The position numbers were made by a program, and so were the translations under genes. 64,000 bases of DNA from Pseudorasbora parva. Its lineage: Eukaryota > Chordata > Actinopteri > Cypriniformes > Gobionidae. Below the pieces are notes generated by a model that saw only the letters and a list, made by a program, of their open reading frames with translations, did no database searches and was not told where the DNA came from. Shown piece after piece: positions 49,301 through 61,300 of this stretch. The stretch's first letter is position 1. Each line of letters opens with the position of its first letter. Location: assembly GCF_024679245.1 (NCBI RefSeq), contig NC_090174.1:14587350-14651349 (forward strand), read 5' to 3'.

Positions 49301-52300
49301 CAAATGTATCCTATATGTAATAAATCAAACACAAAATAAACATATTACAACTAGGGGTGTGCGATTATTGACAAAAAATTATATTTCTATTTTCTTGATA
49401 ATGATAATTTGAAGATATTTTGCTGAGTGTGTTATTGTGCTGGTGATAAGCCGACTCCTAAAGTTTTTGATATTCTTTATATTCTGTGTGTTGGTCAGTT
49501 CACAGCAGTGACGGGTATTATCTTTTCCAAAAAGTTTAAATGTATTTTTTGCTTTTATGAGCATATACACTCCTGAACAAAATCTTAAGACCAGGGGATT
49601 CATTGCAAGTTTTACACATTTCGCACTTGTGGATCATAACTGGGTTGTAAGTGCTCTCTTTGAACGTGGCAGGATTGTTGAGCTGCACAAGCAAGGCTTT
49701 TCGCAACACGCCATCGCTGCTGAGGTTGGACGCAGTAAGATAGTCATTTTACATTTCTTAAATAATCCTGAGAGTTATGGGACAAAAAAGTCAAGTGGTA
49801 GACCCAAAAAGATTTCAACTGCACTGAGCCACAGGATCCGATGGGTTGTCCGTAAAGACACAGGTCGATCCTCAACCCAAATTAAGGCCCTTACTGATGC
49901 TGACTGCAGCCCAATAACCATAAGACGTCATCTGCTAGAGAAGGGCTTCAAGAACAAAAAATGTCTTCAAAGGCCACGTCTCCTCCCACGACACAAACTT
50001 ACCCGTTTAGAATTTGCAAGGGAGCACCAAACATGGGACATTGAAAAGTGGAAGTAAAAATTTAACCTGGACGGTCCTGATGGCTTCCAACGTTACTGGC
50101 ATGACAAGGAGATCCCACCTGAGATGTTTTCTACGCGGCACAGTGGAGGAGGCTCTATCGTGATCTGGGGTGTTTTTTTCTTTCAATGGGAAAATGGAGC
50201 TTCAGGTTGTGAAGGTGTGTCAAACGGCGACTGGCTATGTGGATCTGTTGCAGCGGGCATCCCTCTTGACCGAGGGCCCCCGTCCGTGCAGTAATGACTG
50301 GGTTTTTCAACAGGACAACGCTGCAATTCACAAATCCCGCCTGACAAAGGTCTTCTTCCAGGAGAATAACGTTGCTCTTTTGAACCATCCTGCGTGTTCC
50401 CCTGATCTAAATCCCATTGAGAACATTTGGGGATGGATGGCAAGGGAAGTCTACAAAAATGGACGTCAATTCCAGACCGTGGATGCCCTTCGTGAAGACA
50501 TCTTCACCACATGGAGCAACGTTCCCACCAGCCTCCTGAAAACAGTCGCATCAAGCATGCCAAACAAGTTTTTGAAGTGTTGAACAAGAACGGTGGGGCT
50601 ACTCTCTACTGAGTCCTTTTTTGACACTTTTAGTACTGTTGTGCGTTTATTTTTGGGCTATGGTCTTAAACTTTTGATTAGCTGATGAATGGCCGGTTTC
50701 AGTTTAAATGCAGTTTTCAATAAATTGCCTACTTTCTATTTTTTGTCTCTTGCTCCTGTTTCTTCTTTTGGCATTTTGAAGCAGCACTTAGGCTGTGTTT
50801 CCACCTAAGCGTTTTTTTTTCCTGCTGCTGGCTGTGGCGTTTTCAATTGTTTTCAATGAGAGCGCCGCGTTTTTAGAACGCCTGGAGCGCAACGAGGCGC
50901 TGAGCGAGTATTTCACGCTCAAGCACTGAGCGCTCAGCATTTTTTACTGGTCGCCGAGAGTTGAAGAATGTTCAACTTTGAGTAAAACGCAGTGCTCATC
51001 ACTGTCACTTTTCACCCAGCCGTCCAATCACAGTGGAGGAGGGGCAGGACAAACACAACACAGACTAACTGCCACATTCTGCGTGTCGTCATCAGATGAC
51101 AACAAGCAAATAATAACGGAATAAAATGATTTAAAACAAAAGCCAGAGCAAATACTTTACATTGTATCTGCAATTTTATATAGAATCAATACAGGAACAA
51201 ACTACCTATGAAATTAGATAGACCTCCGCGGATTTTCCGTATCATAACAACAAGCAAGTCTCAACTGAGGAGAAAAACGCTGCCTGCCAAAACGCTCTCA
51301 AGCGCGCACAGTGAGGGGTGGACACATGGCCTTACAACCCGGTTATGATCCACAAGTGCGAAATATGTAAAACTTGCAATGAATCCCCTGGTCTTAAGAT
51401 TTTGTTCAGGAGTGTGTGTATATGGATGCATCATCTTTTGTGTTAATCTCATGAATTTAATCAAATTCAGTTGTAGTAATAAGACACAATAGGGCTGTTA
51501 ACAATCATATTGAGTATCAACAAAATTCATCTTCTCAATGGCGAGAAAACAAAAGCTGCATTTGAAGTGGCATTTACACAGAATTATATGAGCATAGAGG
51601 TGACAAATACCTGTAGTAATGCATAAACAACGTTTTGATGTTTTAAACACATAACATTGAATATTGATGGGCTATTTGAAATGATTTAAAATGTGAAAAG
51701 ATTCTATAAATGTGAAACTAAAACCGCCACTAGGCAGCAGCAAGTCACTGTTAATGAGTGAGGCATTGATATTCAACCAAATCATTTGACTATATGAATC
51801 TCTTATTCACTGAATCACTGATTCAAATGATTTGTTCAAAAAGCTGATTTATTCAGTAAGAAAACACTGTTTGTTTTGCTTAGATATGTAAGTACAGTGC
51901 TGTGACTTTGTTTTCAACTATTCTCGTTGGCAAAATAGTGTAAAAATAGGCAATATGATGTCTAAAATGTAAGTCACTTGTTAAATTCTTGTTTAGTAAA
52001 CTTGTATAAAATCAATATCATATTTATCATGCTGATATCTGGATTCTTCCTGTGATATTTATTAAAAATACATGCAGTGAATGCGTGCACCCGCACTAGT
52101 CTTATCTTCAAGACTACATCACGTAGTGTACGCGACGCACACACACACACACACTCTGGGTGGGTGTGAGGGATATACTCGTCAGATTGCACTTTGTTAA
52201 AACGACAATTACGATATTATCGCAGACAATATATATCGCACACCCCTAATTACAACTTACAATTGCACAAAACAAAAGGCTGCAAATGCACAAGCAACCT

Positions 52301-55300
52301 TAACTCTGCTAGTCATGAAGGTGTAATGCCCGATCAGACCGAATGTGTTTCTTAGGTTTGAAAATGTGAGTCGCATCACACGATTTTTAATTTAGAAAAG
52401 AGCAGTGCGTTCTTTTTTTTTGTTGTTACTAGCCTCTCCGTTCATTCGATTGGTCAATGAAAAAAAAAAACGTCCCTAGTATTCCTTAAATTATATATTC
52501 ATTAAAGATATTTTTGATTTCATGTTGACTTTAAAAAACAGTGTATTTTCTCCATTGTTTTAACACTTAACACACTGTCTCTTAGAGTTACCCGTCGAGG
52601 ACAGCCTATTCCATTTTGACTGCTGGCTGAAGACAATGGAGACAAAAATTGATCAGCAGGAAGAAGAGATCACTTTCAGTAACATTGACACTAACGGTAA
52701 TGTATTGACACTAACGGTAATGTCTCTGAATAGAGTGCAACAGTGCCCGTCCACTTTTTCAGTGAACTTTGGTTACGGAAGTTTTTTCCACAGGGAATTT
52801 AAAAAAAAGTTAAAGGCAGGGTAGGCGATTTGCTCCAGAAACAGTCCCTGTAAAGTCAAAATTAAGTATGTGTTCTGAGTTTGTCACACCACAGAAAAAT
52901 ATGTTTTTAACCACCCAGCCGAATTTGAATGATTTAAAAAAGTCGGCAAGTAAATAAAATAAGAGATCAAAATCTTGAAAAAATAGGCAGTATTCTCTGC
53001 TCTCAAACGCTGGGCAGCAAGTCTGCTGGCTGTGCTGAAACCACACCCACTCACAGGAAAGCTGCCTCCGCCTCACTCAACCGTCACCGCTACAGTCGGA
53101 ATGAATGCTCCTAGCAGCTTATTAATTGGGTTTACAAAGGCATACATGTTTGAGCCTCCAGAGCCAGAAACAGACATATTCGATAACCGACATCGTCTCT
53201 CTCGATCTGCAACAGAATGGTACCCGTTTTATGCAATTTAGCTATATGTAACTAGCATAAACGTAGTCAAATACAGTTAGGCTAGTGATAAATAACATGG
53301 AATAAAATGTATTTTGCCACTTTATAGTCACTTATCAAACTAACAGCCATCATGGTTTACAGACGTAATAGTTGATATCACTTGTCTAAGGAATCATATT
53401 GATGTATATAAACAAAACAAAATCACGTTAGAGGGTTGCAGGATTTAGTTATTGTGGATGCTTTAGTTATTAATATGCATTTCCACGACGAAGGCATAGC
53501 TAGCTAGCAAACTGTAGGCTATAGTAACTAATGGTACTCATGATTGAGCAGCAAACTGATGCGAATGTGCCTTAGTTATAGAGCCTCAGTGGCTACAGTG
53601 TGTCATCGACAGTAGGGGCGGGGCCAGGCTCAGAGGCTCCAGTGCGTCATGGAGCCACCGTTTTAGCCCTGCCCATCCATCCATCCATCCATCCATCCAT
53701 CCATCCATCCATCCATCCATCCATCCATCCATCCATCCATCCATCCATCCATCCATCCATCCATCCTCTCATTGCCTTTAGACTGAATTTCATACCTCTG
53801 CACACAGACATCACACTTCATCAGAGCATTTCATGCTATGCAGAGTTAGACATCAGTCTCCGAGCACCTCAAACAAAACAGCAGCCTTCCTTTACAGTTT
53901 CCCCTGAACCTAAACAATGTAATGCCATAACTATTGTAATTTGGAAGAGATGGAAACGAAACCCGTGATGTTATGCTCAGCGGTTCGTAACTCGTATTTA
54001 TGCGTTTCGAAGGCAACACTATCAACTATTAATGTACATTTTGTTCTTTATATCATAATAATTTGTGAACATTATGTATTAATTACTTCAATAAGCTCAT
54101 TGTTTCTGTCTTAAATTAATACATTTAGTTCAAATTAATATATTGTTAGCTAACTGTGTAAATATTAAAAAAATGCATAATTTGGACTAGGGATGCTCAT
54201 ATTGACCGTTTAACCGTTAACTGTGACATATTTCGCAAAAGGAAGCAATGGGAAAGAAGCATACTGTGTGGGAACCATTTTGGCAGAAAGGGTGACGAAG
54301 TTACATGCAAAATAAGCTGTGGTATTACAATACAGCAGTAGCCTAGTAGCTACAAGCTCCAGACTGGTGGAGGAAGGCATATGAAAGTTGCTTCCCGAGG
54401 CTGGCCGCTCTAGCGAGGCGTCTCTGTATTCCCCGGGCACCAGGCAGTGCCATATGAAGCCTTGTTTAATGCTTTTTCTAGTGTGGTTTTGCCCGACAAC
54501 TTATCAAAAATCTCGGCCCGAGTCCGACTTGAGCCTGTTTTTTTTTTTTTTTTTTTTTTGGCTTACATTGTTGCAACCATTAAAATAGTTGAGTTTTGTT
54601 TTTAATGTTAAAGTAGTTATGTTTTACTTTAATGTGACGACCAAACGGCCAGCAGCTGACAGTGAGTTAACCACATGTTTAATCAATTTAGCCTCTCAAA
54701 TCAACTCTTGACTTGACTATAATACAATCCATATAACACTTCAAGTATCAACATACAGTAGTTAATTTAGCCTACTATTACCTCCACAGTAAAAAGGCAT
54801 TTTTGACGAGCTGAGGCAGGCTGATACAGCTCACAACGCCGTTCGCAAACGAAACGAGTTAAACAAATCATTTAAAAAAAGAACATGCAGTTTGTCTTTT
54901 AGCTAACTTATACCTCTGCAAAATAAATAGCCTATAAATCAGATCTTCAATCTGCTCTTTTAATGGATCTCACAATAACAAAAGATGCATTTTATTCAGT
55001 AGCTCATTTCAAATTCAAAGAACGCAATATGAGACCGTGACCCAAGCACTGGTAAGATAATTTATTAATTTTTATAGAAGATGATTGTGTTTTTGAGCAT
55101 CTAAGACTTATTTTAAGTTGAATTTACGGCCATTTGCGTTGGCTTACTTTACTCATTTGCGGCTATGTGTGTTGCAGCACCATATCTATCTGACAACATG
55201 CTTAACACGCTCTCACACACGTTTATTTTTTAACCATTTACCAGGAGGAAAATTTACACATGGTTCAAACAACCAGATACATTTACACTAGTCCGGTTTT

Positions 55301-58300
55301 GTCTGAAATGCTTTCAGACAGCCTGAATTAGTTTGTTGGAGTAATCGGAATTAAATAGGTCTCAAAGAATCTCGGAAGGTATTTAGGCCTACTGCTGGTC
55401 ATTTCGCAATCAGATAGATACCGGGTCAGAGAAAACTAATGAAGGAGAGAAAACTAATGAACTTTTTTTACCAGTTGTAAAAAGGCCATAACTCTAGCAG
55501 CTGCTGAAGGGACTACAGATGAAAATTAGCTCTCTAGCTAACTCTGGTGCATTTACATTTTGAGTGTAAAACAAAAAATGTTAATTAATGTGCATTGTCC
55601 CTTTTAAATAAACAATAAAAAAAAAAGAAAAAAAAAAGAAGAAATGCGCGCTGCTGACGCGATATACAATTATCTATACAAATAAATGTGAGCGGAATTG
55701 AACATCCGAACATTGAACAATGAGTCTGCAGAAGTCAGGTGCTACAGGTCAGTGCTCTTTAAAGGAATAGTTCACCAAAAATGAGTGTCATTATTTACTC
55801 ATCTTCAAGTGGTTTCAAACCTTGATGGTTTTCCCCCCTTTTTTTGTCCTGTTGAACACAAAATAAGATATTTTGAAGAAGGTCAATAATCAAACAGTTG
55901 ATGAACCACATTGACTTCCATAGTATTTTTTTTTTTCCTACTACGGAAATCAGTGGGGTCCATCAACTGTTTAGTTCCTAGTATTCTTCAAAATATTATC
56001 TTTTGTGTTTAGCAGAAGAAAGAAATTCATACAAGTTTGTAAAAACTTAAGTGTGAGTAAATGGTAATTTTTTTGGGAACTATCCCTTTGGGTTGTTTAT
56101 GCACATTATTGTATTATGTGCTTTGAGACATGATGTAGTTTAATGCCGTCTCTCTCACAACACTTTTGTTTGCTTCCTGCTGTTGATGTCTTTTGAAAGA
56201 GTTGTGGCTCTAGAGAGTGCTCTGCAGGGAGGATGGGCTCTTATGCTTTCAATGCTAACTCGCGTTTGTTTGCCTCCCTGAAAATTGTCTACCCTACCTT
56301 TAAAGCATATTCTATAGTGTTCTCATAATGTTATGTGTGGTTGATTGGCGCTACACATCTTACACTTAAGCTGTCTGGAATCACTTGATAAAGTAGATGA
56401 AAATACAGTTGTGTGTTTAAGCCTTGATGAAAAAAAAAAAAAAACACTGCTGGATAATTATTAATTGATTTTATTAAAGAAAAAAAAGAAACATCTAAAA
56501 GGAATATGACTGTCTCAAATAACCCAATCATAGTCAATCATGTTAATGTCAAAATAGCTATTCCCAAATTGTGAATGGTTAGTTAATCCAACAATTCACC
56601 TTTCGCTGCAATATGTTGACAGGCGATCTGACCAATCACATCACTGAATCTGCCATTTTGTCAGACAAAGCATTTAGGAGTTAGTAGATTAACGCCAGTG
56701 GACTTGAACAAAAAACGGTGTGTACAGATATCTTTCCACAGTTTAAACATTTCTTTTAGTGTTCATTCATGTTTATTTGATGCTTATCAACTAGAAAGAA
56801 GAGATGAACGGTTCATGAGCTGACACATTAAAGAGCCACAAAACTGTATATATTGTTTAAACTGTCTTTGTGAATGTTCAATTTGAATTCTGTATTTACT
56901 CCCTCTCATGTTGTTTTCATGCGTCACGCAAGCATTTCAGTGTTTACTACAGTATGCGGGTCGTTATTCATCTGTTCATCATATAAAGCCACTGTGTCTC
57001 TTCAGAAGATTTGGATAAGACCACTCGATTGATTCATTTTACGGTGCTTTTTTAAAAATCTTTTAAGTTTTAGACGAATGTACTTTTAATGGACGAACCG
57101 AAATCTCACGGGTTTGAAAATCTTATAGGTTTGAAATGACATGAGGGTGAGTACGTGATGACATCATTTACGTTTTTGGGTGAATTATAACATAGAAATA
57201 CAGTCAGCTGAGCTTTTCATAAAACTAACTTTATATCGTAAAATCATGTTGTTGATATCAAAATCCAATGATTTCTAGCACTGCATTTTTACATCGCATT
57301 ATATAACGATGTATCGTTATATCTCTAAAATAATTATTTATTTCTTAGCTGCCAAGTATTCTGTGAAGTGATTTGTATGGAAGTTAAATAATGGCAAATG
57401 TTTTTGAAATAAAAAAGCTTGTTGAATTGTACTACTTGGAAAAAAAAATGCATTCCATTACCATGCTTGTATTTTCAAGTCTACACGGAACAATAATATC
57501 CGTGAAGACATAAATGTAAACACAGCTTTTGTGTCTTCATCAGTCTTTCCATATATACAGGTACTGGCCCTGATAATCATCACAAATACGTATTGCTTGC
57601 TCCATTTCTGCAAATCCATTAAACTCTACACTTTGCTCTGGTCTTCGGCAACAGTCGCTTGCACCACCTGCTGGTGAGTTCGACTAAAAGCAGATGGAGA
57701 TTATGTTCGGTAGTTTACTGCTCTTCCTGCATTTCCCGGATGTGAACTGTTTAATTTTTCTGCTGAATTTGACCACTGAATTTGTGGAAGCAAATTTGTA
57801 AAGCGAAAAAATAAATAAATAAATTGCCTGTTAAATATTATAGGTTGTATTTGTAAACAGAATGAATATTTTGTAAGTGAAATCTAATAGGTGAATGTGG
57901 ATTATTGAACTTCTAATAATGAAAATGTGTGTAAAATAGTTTGAATTGAAATATTCACATCTTAAATATCCACCGCCACTGGATCACTTGCCCACCGTGG
58001 CACCACCTCTACCGCTGTGTTCATTTTCATAAAATTTTGTTCAGTTAGAGAGCATGATGATCATTCGACTCTACTACCGGATTTCTACTGATACAAAGCT
58101 TAATGTTAAATCGCTGAAGTAGCCCTTTAATGCAATGCATATTTTTCAATTCGACAAGCTTTTTTATTTAAAAAACATATGGCATTACTTTACTTCCATA
58201 TTATTGATGCCTGTCAGTGTGTAATGTCAATATTTTTAATATTACACAGCCAGCCAAAATTGACAGAAGTGATAAGATGCGTGAGGGGTGAACTGTTTGG

Positions 58301-61300
58301 GTAATTGTAACATGTGCTGACCCCCCACCCCCAAACAAAACAAAACAAAACAAGATATTCTAAATGCTTTTTCCATTGTTCATTATACTACTTATTTTAC
58401 TGAATAAAGTTTATTTCATGACTTGCTTAAATAAATGACAAATTACAGAGACTGACATGTTTGGGTTGTTAAATTCAGCTTTCATAAATTTGTTGAAAAT
58501 CAATTTTCTTTTCTTTTTTTATGCACAAGGCTGTTTTTATTGTCTTTTACAACAAAAAACTTTTATTTAAAAAAATGCAGAACCTGTTATAAATAGTGAA
58601 AAATCACTTTTTAAAACTGTTTTTCCAATATTACCCCTTAGTAGATTTGTATACTTACACAAATATGGATATGGCTCTGTATTATTTGCAGTGGTTAATG
58701 GGAGTGGGTGGGCACTAAACTACTTTCGGTGCGAGTTGCAAGTTGAAATTACGAAGGGATGGCTTCAACATAAGCATACTCTCGATTAACAACTCCGGAG
58801 GTCACAGTAGGTCTGTCTTTAAAAATGTATATGTTATCATTAAAAATCAATTGCCCTATGGAGAAAATGAATGTGACGTTTACTTCCAGAACCTGACTGT
58901 TGCGCTCTTGGTCCAAAAGCTTTAGCTTTCAGCACAACATGTGTATATGATTGATTGTTAAACTATAAAAATGTAAAAGCATTTTCTCTGGTGGTCTTCT
59001 TTGGACTCCACTATATATTTATACATTTGGATTTTAAACTAAATAAAAGGCATTATTTGTTAAACTGCATTCTATAGGTCCTCAAATTTTGTCTCAAAAA
59101 AGTGTGGTTATTTTTTTAATTCCATAGTGGAACTTCATCAGAACAAGAAGTTTGATAAACAGGAATGTTAATTGTTGTTTAGGTTTAAGTGTCAGATTTG
59201 TGTTCCCTCAGGCAAGCGCCCCGCTGAGGATATGGATGAGGAACAAGCATTTAAACGCTCCCGCAACGCAGATGAAATGGTGGAACTCAGGGTGCTTCTC
59301 CAGAGCAAAGTGAGTAAAGCCATACACATGCACTTTTCATCTATTTCTTCAGTAAACATGATAAAGATTTTAACTGTCATTTTGTATTTAGAATGCAGGG
59401 GCTGTAATTGGAAAGGGAGGCAAGAACATTAAAGCCTTGCGCACAGATGTGAGTATTAAGACCATGCTGCTTGCTTATCATGAGCTTTTAAACAATGCTC
59501 TCTAATGGTCAAGTATTAACAAGACTTCTTACAACATCCTTTGACCAACAATTGTTTTCATGAGCATTTCAGCTTTATCAGCAAAAAACATGAATCAGTC
59601 GGATTTGAAATCCCACAAATCTAAACTCATGACACCAATCCGTCCATTACAATCCCATTAAAATCCTCCAAAGATTTTTATGCATTTGATCCTGAGGGCA
59701 GATCTCCGTTTTGTAGCTATAGGTTGGCTCATTTGGACAGACAAGCTCTCTGAAATGGGGCTATTTTGTGAGTCTTTGACATTGTGTATTAAAGGGGAAG
59801 TACTTCTCAACTTTATATTGTTGAAGGCATTCTCTTTCAGTCTCCCCCACTTCAAAAACCCAATTACAAATGTCTTGACTCTTGAGCTGACCCATAGTCC
59901 TGTATGAACCACTGTTGCCCAGTGGTTCTAAATTTAAAAGTGTCTTCAGATCTGTCCAGCCCTGTTTCTTGTGCATTTTTTGCCAAGTCTCTTCAAAAAA
60001 AGAAAAGAAAATTGGACAGTAGATTAATGAGTAAAGCCTTGTATTCAATTAAAAATGTATTCCTTCTCCCCCTCTTCCCTCTCCTTTACTTTTTTTTGTT
60101 TTTGGCCACCTTCCTCCGTTGCCCATGTACTGGATCGACTTGCCCCTCCTGCGTTGCCCACCTTGATGTTGGCCCAACCTCCGCCCCTGATCGCCCGCCC
60201 GCCCACCTGACACCCCGGTTGGCCCCGCCCATAAACGTGCCCCTCCTTAAACGGGCACCTTACTTGACATCATGTGATTGAATGCCCTTGCCCAATGCCA
60301 ACCTCCACGACCAATGCAGTACAATGCCAGTGTATCAGTCCCAGACAGCAGTGGCCCAGAGCGGTATGTCCCACCAGTTATTGCCTCACTGCCTGATTAG
60401 AAAGAGAACACATGTCTTTGATAACCTGCCTTCTGTTTCATTTTAACATTTTTTCACACATATAGTCCCCCTCCCCCCTTTTAAGAAACGTGTATTGTTC
60501 CATTTGACTTTTTTTTTTTTTTCTTCTAAATTTGTATTTTTTTTTGTATATATTTATATATATATATGTCTTCTCTCCTCCCCCAACACCCCCATTAAAT
60601 CTTTGAATATAATTTGCGAACTTTCTTTGTTGCACAGAATTGTATGTAATCAATCACTTCTCCTGGCTCAGATGGAAAGAGACTGCACTCATATTAGTCT
60701 CTGCTGAATGTATGGATTAGGGGTGGGCGGTATGACCATAATGTTATTTTGGTGCTCATTCAACAATTTTCTTAAGTAGCCATGATGTAATTCTGCTTTT
60801 TGGATAAATTTGTGAATTTAATGCATTTCAAGCTAAAGGTACCTTTTTATATTTTTCTGTTTATTTGAACAAGATGGATACAAACCAAAATATCAGATTA
60901 TTCTTAATAAATTATTAGGTCTAATAGCAATAACAGCTTTAATGTTTGTAAAAAGAAAGACTTCAAACAAAATAGCTAATATTGTAAATTCATATTTGTA
61001 AAATAGACACACCTGTGACCACGCATCAGTTGAATTCAATAATAATTTGAGAAGTTGCATCATTCCTCAATAACCATTTGTCTCACTCTGTATTTTATTG
61101 TAATGCACCATTTTTTTTTTTTCGTTTTGGAGGGCCAAAATCATTGACTAAAACCGTAACGTTTAATTACCACTTCTCAGATTATGGATTTTCACTGTGT
61201 CAGTGTCTATTTCTTGCACAAACTTAACCTAAATAACCTAATAATAATAATAAGAAGAAATACATTTTATTTATAAAGCACTTTACATTTTAAAGTATGG

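Larger units (their letters stand above)
49352..52248. mobile_element. hAT-type MITE (outer) with perfect 8-bp TSD, carrying nested elements
   Basis: TAGGGGTGTGCGAT at the left and ATCGCACACCCCTA at the right are inverted. ATTACAAC is duplicated exactly at 49344-49351 and 52249-52256. Its own sequence is about 1.04 kb (49352-49565 and 51421-52248); the rest is a Tc1 insertion. No transposase of its own. Confidence 0.85.
52810..56303. mobile_element. Interval bounded by inverted TTAA MITE ends, probably a MITE with insertions
   Basis: The left end TTAAAGGCAGGGTAGGCGAT and the complement of the right end TTAAAGGTAGGGTAGACAAT match closely and belong to the 13801-14936 family. That family copy is 1.1 kb, so this 3.5-kb span likely contains insertions, including a palindromic MITE (55759-56099) and a hAT-like fragment near 54190. 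Confidence 0.5.
52697..59211 (+). other. hnrnpk intron 2, repeat-rich
   Basis: This 6.5-kb intron contains an interval bounded by inverted TTAAAGG(C/T)AGGGTAG ends (52810-56303) with further repeats in it, MITE fragments near 57000-57190 and 58077-58130, and otherwise unassigned AT-rich sequence. No exon seen. Confidence 0.7.

Noticed and set aside
53600..53968. HPSI-repeat open frame resembling a CRISPR or antifreeze-like repeat
   Set aside because: Simple (CCAT)n microsatellite with no spacers; vertebrate context.
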